From Nannochloropsis oceanica (taxonomy: Eukaryota > Sar > Eustigmatophyceae > Eustigmatales > Monodopsidaceae): a stretch of DNA of 64,000 nucleotides. The stretch is taken from NCBI GenBank assembly GCA_004519485.1, contig CP038110.1, positions 1-64,000 on the forward strand. The letters run 5' to 3'. This document shows, piece by piece, positions 58,034 to 64,000 of the stretch. The stretch's first letter is position 1, and each line of letters begins with the position of its first letter. The notes under the pieces were generated by a model, which saw nothing but the letters and a program-made list of their open reading frames with translations, had not been told where the DNA came from and did not search any database. The position numbers and the translations under genes were made by a program.

Positions 58034-59440
58034 ATGCAAGATTATGCTCATCGCTACCTGTCCCTTTCCTCTTTCGACTCAATAAAAAAGACCTCCACGC
58101 ACGGCATTACTGAGGACGATAACCCACTCCTCATGTCGACCAGCCTGGCCAGCAACCAAGAAGGAGTCCTAGGGTTTGCCTCCGGGCTCGTCGCCGGGGT
58201 AATAGGGGTCTTGACAGGCTATCCTCTCGACACATTGAAGGTCAAAATGCAAGTATACGGCTCGGGGGCTCAGGTCTCTTTACTGGATGGAAGCGCAGGG
58301 CGGAACCCGTTCAAAGTTGTGAGGCAACTTTTTCGGGGAGTCTTACCCCCGCTGGCCAGCACCGGTAAGGGAGGACGGGGGTCACATCAAAGGGAGGCGT
58401 TTTGTTTGAGCTTTTATCAGGGATGACATTATTTCATATAAAGGGGCTACGGAGGTGTGGACATGGGACTACCAGAATTCGGAGGCAGGTGTCTCATTTC
58501 TTCATTCCATCTCTTCCCTCCATCGCTTCCTCCCTACTTATGATTTCTAGGCCTGGTTCAAACGCTCAACTTCGGCGTTTACGATAACACCTTGCGATAC
58601 CTTCGAGCCCAACGAGATCTAGAAGTGAAGGCTCAAGATGCCGCTGCTTCCGCTGCTGCTTGTGCTTGTGTTCCTTGCGCTACTATTGTAAATGGCAACA
58701 CACTCTCCGATTACTTTCTGGCTGGGTCTATGGGGGGCGCGGCGATCAGTGTGATCACCTGCCCGGCGTCGTTGGTGAAGATACAGGTGCAGACAGCAAC
58801 TAACAGTAGCGTTACATACTGGAGCATCTTGGCGGGTATGCGGCGGAAGGGGCTGGTGGCGGGGTATTATCGGTGAGGGGGGAGGGAGAGGGAGGGAGGG
58901 AAGGGTGGGGTGGCTCTGTCGACTACCAATTTCTAAGCTTCATGTCCTTCGGTTTCTTTCTCTTTCAATCTATCCAGTGCATTCCTTCCCGATATTCTCA
59001 ACCAAATGTGCGGCCGTGGCGTGTATATGTGCACCTACGAAGGACTCAAGCGCGTTATGCGTCCACCAACTGCCTCCTCCGCCGGCTCTGGCCTCCCCCT
59101 TCTCCTCCACCACCAGCAGCAGCAAATGCAGCCACAAATGCAGTCTCAGCCCCTTTATCAACGTATTGTAGCCGGTGCACTTGCAGGGATCTGTGGCTGG
59201 CTGGTCATTTACCCTTTGGATGTAATAAAAAGTAGGCTACAAGCGGACGCGTTGGCCCCAGGACACAACAAGTACACCGGCATGACCGACTGTTTCCGAG
59301 TCAGCTATGGACAGGGTGGCATCCGTTCCCTTTATTCAGGCCTAGGATTTACTTTGCTAAGGGCCGTGCCTGTCGCCAGTGTAATTTTGCCTTGTTACGA
59401 TGCGACGTATTTTTTGCTGTCGCGGTATATGGACGAGTAG
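58034..59440 (+). CDS. Mitochondrial carrier family (SLC25) protein, three exons
   Basis: Model join(58034..58364,58551..58872,58978..59440), 371 aa; phases 1 and 2 close. Three carrier repeats: GYPLDTLKVKMQ (intact Px[DE]xx[KR]), CPASLVKIQVQ (Ser replaces the acidic residue), and IYPLDVIKSRLQ (intact). RSLYSGLGFTLLRAVPVASV ends the third repeat, as in carnitine/acylcarnitine and basic amino-acid carriers. A Cys/Ala-rich and a Gln/Met-rich insertion lie in the loops of repeats two and three. Probably in the mitochondrial inner membrane; the substrate is not determinable. ATG 58034 is used; an in-frame ATG at 58133 would shorten the N-terminus by 33 residues. Confidence 0.87.
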
Positions 59441-60196
59441 GCAGGGAGGGAGAAAAGGGTAGGGAGTTGGCTTGTGAGGTGTGGGGGAGAGTGTGTAGTT
59501 AGCCAAAGGGAAACGTGATAGAATGGACCATCACAAATATGATGTAGTTGGCCACCACTTGATGCATGTAAAGTATGTAACAAATAAAGGGAGTCTGGAT
59601 TTGTGGGTACGTGCCGATATGCGTGCTGTCTTGGTTGCTTCGGAAAATGCCTTTTACAACGATCTCTTCCCTGAAGAGGCGCATGTAGGAAGATCGTTTC
59701 CTGATTGATTTCCCAATTTCGTTTATGAATATTACTCTTATTTTAATTCTTTCCTTGTGTTGTTGCTGGTGAGACTGGAACCGTACAAGAACTGGGGAAA
59801 AAAGAGGGAAAACATCAAAGGATGAGACATCCATGCCTCTGTGATTGACCACTGAGAGAAGACCAACAAGAACGAGAAGACATTCCCTTATCTTGATGTG
59901 TTTCTCTCACGTTCTTTCTCACTTCACTGACTGCTCCTCCGCTCTCACAATCTCACCACCCCAGTACCAAAAAGGGAGAATAAGTATTCATGCGCACACA
60001 CACAGAACAGACAAAAACACCACATAATTTTGTTCGTCTTGTTCCTTAAGCAGAAAAGGGGAATAGAGGGAGGCGAGGGAAGAAGAACTGGACAGGAAGC
60101 AGTTCCTTCCTCTCACTCTTTTACTCTCACACACACCCTTGTTCGCCTCCAATCCACCCCAAACCTACGAACCCATAAATAAACTCAAAAATCAAT
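59441..60196. other. Convergent intergenic region, second carrier (+) and PRK (-)
   Basis: AT-rich, with an AATAAA at about 59581 that could serve as the carrier polyadenylation signal. No gene or array seen. Confidence 0.5.
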
Positions 60197-61414
60197 TTAA
60201 GCCGCCACCGGCGCCTTCACCGAGGCATCCACCTTCTTTCCGCTCAGCTTCTCGTAGACCTCCCTAATCTTCAAGCTCACGATTGTCTGGAACAAGCCCG
60301 AGCCGTTCAAGCTACCCGGAGCCCCCTTGTTTTTCAACATCTGCGCCGTGATCTCCCCTGCGTACTTGGAGGCCGTGTTCCCGAGGTGCTTCTCCACGTA
60401 AGACAGTTCTTCCAAGTTGTCGAACTGGCCGTCCATCTCCACGATGTTCACGGCGTTGTTGAACCACTGGTCAGGGCCGGAGCCGAACTTGATGCCGGGG
60501 TAAGAGCAGGTGAGCTGCTTCCCGCAGGGCACCCACGAGACTGTGGAGCCCTGATCGAACAGGTAGACGGGCTCGTATTTCCCGTCATCCTTCTGGATGA
60601 GACGCACACGGAGGATCTTGCCTTCCGGGTCGTTGGTCAGCTCGGTGGGGAGGACCTGGATGACGGCATCGGCGACCTCCTTCTGGGGGCCCACGAACTT
60701 GTTGAAGTCGGGCTTGCGCTTCTCAATCTCGGCCTCCACCTGGTCCAGAGTCCAGCCACGCTCAGCCATATCACGCTGGATTTTCCAGGCACGCTTAATC
60801 TCGTCGGAGATGTCCAGGTAGATAGTGTAGTCCAAGAGGTCCTTCACACGGGCATCATACCAAGGGTGCAGCCCCTCGACGATGACAATAGGAGTGGGCA
60901 CTACATCCTCTGGCTTGTCCAAGGTGCCGTTGACGTGATTGTAGATGGGCTTGGCCACCGTCTTGCCCTCCTTCAAGGCCTTAAGCTGCTCGTACATGAG
61001 GTCGAAGTTCTGCTCCGCCGCCTCAAGGGCAGTGCGGCCCGTGATCTTGCGGCCCCCACGGTCATTGGCATGGTAGTCATCCAGGCAAATAACAGTGGTG
61101 GTGTCGGACACAAGCGTATTAGTTTCCCACCCGCCGTTGTCGAAGCCACCACCCAAGGGCCCAACGTTGCTTCCGCCGAATATGTTGGTCAGGCGTCGCA
61201 TGAAGGTGGACTTGCCGCACCCGGAGTCAGCGGCCACACCAATGAGGATGACCTTCTCACCCGCGCCCAGCTTCATCATCAGGTTGCGGGTGAAGGAGGC
61301 GTCCTTGGCCTTGGTCACCCACTTGTTAGACATGCGGAGGTTCGTGTTGGTGGGCACAAAGGCAGAGGTGAGCCCGGCCAAGGCCAGGAGGCCGACGGCA
61401 GCAGTCTTGACCAT
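60197..61414 (-). CDS. PRK: Phosphoribulokinase, plastid-targeted
   Basis: Single exon, 405 aa from ATG 61414 (the frame is open upstream to 61510, but MVKTAAVGLL begins the targeting peptide). Calvin-cycle enzyme: ribulose 5-phosphate + ATP gives ribulose 1,5-bisphosphate, in the plastid stroma. Residues 1-19 form a signal peptide ending in TSAF (16-19), the heterokont plastid motif. P-loop GVAADSGCGKST has the regulatory Cys66; the second Cys110 lies in TTTVICLDDYH. Then GRTALEAAEQNFDLMYEQ, KPIYNHVNGTLD, VEGLHPWYDARV, and the C-terminal Cys pair in WVPCGKQLTCSYPG. Very close to plant PRK throughout. The two regulatory Cys are 44 residues apart against 39 in spinach from memory, owing to a Gly-rich insertion, so thioredoxin control may differ. 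Good G/C-ending codon use suggests high expression. Confidence 0.97.
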   Translation of the reverse strand: MVKTAAVGLLALAGLTSAFVPTNTNLRMSNKWVTKAKDASFTRNLMMKLGAGEKVILIGVAADSGCGKSTFMRRLTNIFGGSNVGPLGGGFDNGGWETNTLVSDTTTVICLDDYHANDRGGRKITGRTALEAAEQNFDLMYEQLKALKEGKTVAKPIYNHVNGTLDKPEDVVPTPIVIVEGLHPWYDARVKDLLDYTIYLDISDEIKRAWKIQRDMAERGWTLDQVEAEIEKRKPDFNKFVGPQKEVADAVIQVLPTELTNDPEGKILRVRLIQKDDGKYEPVYLFDQGSTVSWVPCGKQLTCSYPGIKFGSGPDQWFNNAVNIVEMDGQFDNLEELSYVEKHLGNTASKYAGEITAQMLKNKGAPGSLNGSGLFQTIVSLKIREVYEKLSGKKVDASVKAPVAA

Positions 61415-62583
61415 GGTTCTGGTGGGCGGATGGGAAGAAAGGAAGAAGAGGGGTTGAAGCGTATGGATAATGTTTTTCTTTATGCATCTGGTGGGTGGAC
61501 ATGATAGCATTAGTCACAGCTGGACGACGATGATCCTACTCGCTCCTTTCAGGGCAACGAGCAAGTAGGCCCGTCTGGCTCGGGCAGGGTGCATTTGGCT
61601 GCGTGGCGCTTGCTGTGGTGGGTTTGAGTTATCTTGCTGCAGCCTATAGAGTGCAGGAAGCTGTACCTTGCTCCTGTAAGAGCTGTGGCACCTTTTAAAC
61701 TTCCAAGATCTTTAGGGACGGCGTGGCGATGCTGTATGTGCTAGCTACAACCACACAAGCAAGTCGATCGGGTCCAAGTGCGAAGATCATCAAAATTCCG
61801 GGCTTGGCCCCCTGCCCTGAGACAGGAAGCAGTAGAAACGGCATGCAAGCCTGAGGAAAACCATTAGCATAAGACGCATCTCATCATCAAAACAACACGC
61901 TGTGGGATAGAGTCGTCGCTCTCTTGTCTGGCCAGCCAGTCTCTTCTTTTAGCTCGGCTTGCGGCGAGGGGCTGGGGCAGAAGAAGGGCAGCGACAGGAT
62001 CTTGCATGGGCCGCGCTTTTTGCGTACTAGGGAACACAAATAAGTGGAGGATATAAAATTGACTTGAAAGCTGACTGCTCGGTGAAGCAGCGTTTTATTT
62101 ACCTCGTAATTCTATTCTTTTTTGCCTCCCCACCTAACCTCGCAGCCACACACCCGGCCCATGCCGCTCTAGTATCTGCGCAGAAGCAAACCATGAGCAG
62201 GTATGAAAACTTTTTTTATGATTAGTGAGTTTGTGTGGTTTGCTGCAAGGCTTTTGCGGTGCATGCCTTTCAACGATGCCACAGGAAAGGAAATATGAGA
62301 CGTAGGAATGGAGATGGAAACTGACACGTATTACCTAAAAATACTTGATCGTTTGCTCACTTTCATGATGTGATTTCCAAAATATGGTGCACACCCTAGC
62401 AGCCTCAGTATGCGCAAAAAATGACATTACATATTTTCCTGTCCCCTGCATCTTCCTCCCCCCTCTTCCAAGAGCAGTACTACAGCAGACAAAACCCATC
62501 GCACCTCATGTTTCACATAGATTTCTTCAGCTTCATTGTGTCCGACTATTTTTCAGTGTCCTGTTCTCAATTTCGCTTTGTTC
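61415..62583. other. Intergenic region upstream of PRK
   Basis: About 1.2 kb holding the PRK promoter and, at the far end, the 3' flank of the ABCF gene. No open frame of interest and no array. A pyrimidine-rich run precedes the ABCF stop. Confidence 0.5.
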
Positions 62584-64000
62584 TCATCCCTCCTTCCCCC
62601 TCTCCCTCCCTGCGCCTCCCAATCCCCTGGATGCCAACCGCTCTTTCCTGGCCACCGCTGCTGCTTCCTTCCTATCCTCCTCCTCCTGCATATGTGCCTC
62701 CATCTTCCTCAATAGCTCCATCTTATAATCCTCGAACTCACCCGCGAATTGAACCACATCCCTATTTTCCCCCACAATCCACACTCTACACCCACTCGCC
62801 TCGATCAACCGTGCGTCATGCGACACCAACACCACCCCACCATTGAATTCATTAATCGCCTCACACAAGGCATCAATGGTCTCAATATCCAAATTATTTG
62901 TGGGCTCGTCGAGAAACAAAATATGAGGCGCCATCAAACTCAACTCCACAAACACCACCCGCGCTTTTTGCCCCCCGGACAAATCCCGATTCGGAATCTC
63001 GTGCGCATGTCCCTGCAACCCATACCGACCTAGCAAATTCCTGACGCTCTGGTACGTCTCCTCCGGGAACAACCCCCTCAGGTAATCCACCGGACTTAGC
63101 TCCATCGGCAATCGGTCCACAAAATGCTGATTGTAAATCCCCATCCTCAATTTCGGGTTCCTTCTTATCTCTCCCCGAGTCGGCTCCAACGCCCCCGTCA
63201 CCAGCTTTAGCAACGTTGACTTCCCTGACCCATTTGGCCCGACAATACACACTCGACTGTCAAGATCAATCCCAAAATTCAAATTTTCAAATATCCACGG
63301 GTTGCCCGCATAGCGGAATGTGACGTCTTTGACCTCGACGACGGGAGGGGAGAGAGGGAGGACATCGGGGAATTCAAGCCGCACCGTGTACTCCCTCGGC
63401 CGCTCGATCAATGTCTTGACCTCGTTCGTTTCCTGCCCCGTCGCCACGGCATCCCCCTTCTTCTTCTTTGCCCCCCCAGTCTCCCTCCCCGCACCCCTCG
63501 CCTTGGCCGTCTGCTCTGCCTTGCTTTTGCTTTGTCCCTGCGACTTAAGCGCCTTGAGCATCTTTTCCTGTTTCTCCCATGCACGTTGCTGTCCCTTGCG
63601 TTTCTGCTCCTCCATCTCTTTAAAGTCATCATAGTTCCCTTTGTACTGCACGATTTTCTTCGAATCCAAATGCAAGATCTCTTCGCAGACGGAGTTCAGA
63701 AAATCTTGGTCATGGCTCACCACCAACAGTGTCTTCTTCCACTTCTGCAGATAATCATCCAACCAAATCACCGCATTCAGGTCCAGGTGATTCGTGGGTT
63801 CATCAAGCATCAACAGCGTTGGTTCCAAAAACAACGCCCTGGCCAAACTGATCCTCATTCTCCACCCACCACTAAAATTTTTCGTAGGCTTCACTTGCAT
63901 TGCCTCATCAAACCCCAACCCATACAAGATTCGCCTGGCCTTGGCCTCGGCCCGGTCGGCGCCAATCGCCGCCATCTGCTCATAAACCTCAGCCAGCCGG
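62584..64000 (-). CDS. ABCF-type ATPase (GCN20/ABCF1-like), 3' part
   Basis: The frame runs from the window edge (RLAEVYEQMAAIGADRAEA at the 5' side) to the stop at 62584, about 472 aa; the start lies outside. A soluble twin-ABC protein without membrane helices. Seen: end of the first ATPase with signature NFSGGWRMRISLARALF and Walker B LLMLDEPTNHLDL, the inter-domain linker (HDQDFLNSVCEEILHLD, then a Lys/Gln-rich helix), and a complete second ATPase: Walker A GPNGSGKST, signature LSGGQKARVVFVEL, Walker B ILFLDEPTNNLD, switch His in VSHDARLI. ABCF proteins act on ribosomes (translation factors, GCN2 activation). The short linker and ending (AGEFEDYKMELL) resemble the GCN20/ABCF1-ABCF3 group; the exact subgroup needs the N-terminus. 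Confidence 0.92.
   Translation of the reverse strand, partial: RLAEVYEQMAAIGADRAEAKARRILYGLGFDEAMQVKPTKNFSGGWRMRISLARALFLEPTLLMLDEPTNHLDLNAVIWLDDYLQKWKKTLLVVSHDQDFLNSVCEEILHLDSKKIVQYKGNYDDFKEMEEQKRKGQQRAWEKQEKMLKALKSQGQSKSKAEQTAKARGAGRETGGAKKKKGDAVATGQETNEVKTLIERPREYTVRLEFPDVLPLSPPVVEVKDVTFRYAGNPWIFENLNFGIDLDSRVCIVGPNGSGKSTLLKLVTGALEPTRGEIRRNPKLRMGIYNQHFVDRLPMELSPVDYLRGLFPEETYQSVRNLLGRYGLQGHAHEIPNRDLSGGQKARVVFVELSLMAPHILFLDEPTNNLDIETIDALCEAINEFNGGVVLVSHDARLIEASGCRVWIVGENRDVVQFAGEFEDYKMELLRKMEAHMQEEEDRKEAAAVARKERLASRGLGGAGRERGKEG

Overview
The window is nuclear DNA of a photosynthetic stramenopile (heterokont alga), most likely a eustigmatophyte of the Nannochloropsis/Microchloropsis type. The evidence is: short GT-AG introns whose splice phases close; two photosynthesis genes whose N-termini carry a signal peptide ending in an SAF motif, as in secondary red plastids (a light-harvesting protein at 51.1-51.7 kb and phosphoribulokinase at 60.2-61.4 kb); and TCCC/GGGA tandem arrays throughout introns, flanks and exons (translated as PPSLPPS or EGGREGG), which I associate from memory with Nannochloropsis genomes. 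The species call is inference.

Layout: 0-1.1 kb, 3' end of a SWI3/SMARCC chromatin-remodelling subunit (+). 1.6-3.1 kb (-), a gene that splices into a glutathione S-transferase fused to a HIT domain. 4.1-9.9 kb (+), a large SOS1-like Na+/H+ exchanger with a degenerate cyclic-nucleotide-binding region. 11.1-11.4 kb (-), a twin CX9C protein. 12.8 kb (+), tRNA-Leu(CAA). 13.9-15.8 kb (-), a mitochondrial carrier. 17.3-20.8 kb (+), the ribosome-biogenesis factor IPI1/TEX10. 21.5-24.7 kb (-), a PH plus CRAL-TRIO protein. 25.9-29.4 kb (+), a VIT plus von Willebrand A protein. 30.5-32.7 kb (-), a TLDc protein. 33.6-35.5 kb (+), a very acidic orphan. 36-37 kb, tandem repeats and a foldback element of about 385 bp. 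37.1-38.4 kb (-), a HAD-like phosphatase. 39.9-40.5 kb (-), the U5 snRNP protein Dim1. 41.4-43.0 kb (-), a CPPED1-like phosphoesterase. 43.5-45.7 kb (-), a coiled-coil orphan. 47.4-50.1 kb (+), a SpoU-type RNA 2'-O-methyltransferase with a pure 78-codon CAA tract. 51.1-51.7 kb (+), the light-harvesting protein. 52.8-54.0 kb (-), a secreted DUF2059-like protein. 54.7-57.3 kb (-), an 867-aa orphan. 58.0-59.4 kb (+), a second mitochondrial carrier. 60.2-61.4 kb (-), phosphoribulokinase. 62.6 kb to the edge (-), an ABCF ATPase.

The genes do not form an operon or one pathway; this is an ordinary dense euchromatic stretch with a gene about every 3 kb. Exon models were built by hand from reading frame, GT-AG sites and phase closure, with no transcript support. 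In every multi-exon model given with complete ends the exon lengths sum to a multiple of three. The observations most worth checking are the GST-HIT fusion, the foldback element, the pure CAA expansion, the systematic TCCC content of introns, and a possible missed gene near 39 kb. I saw no reverse transcriptase, integrase, capsid or transposase gene and no CRISPR array.
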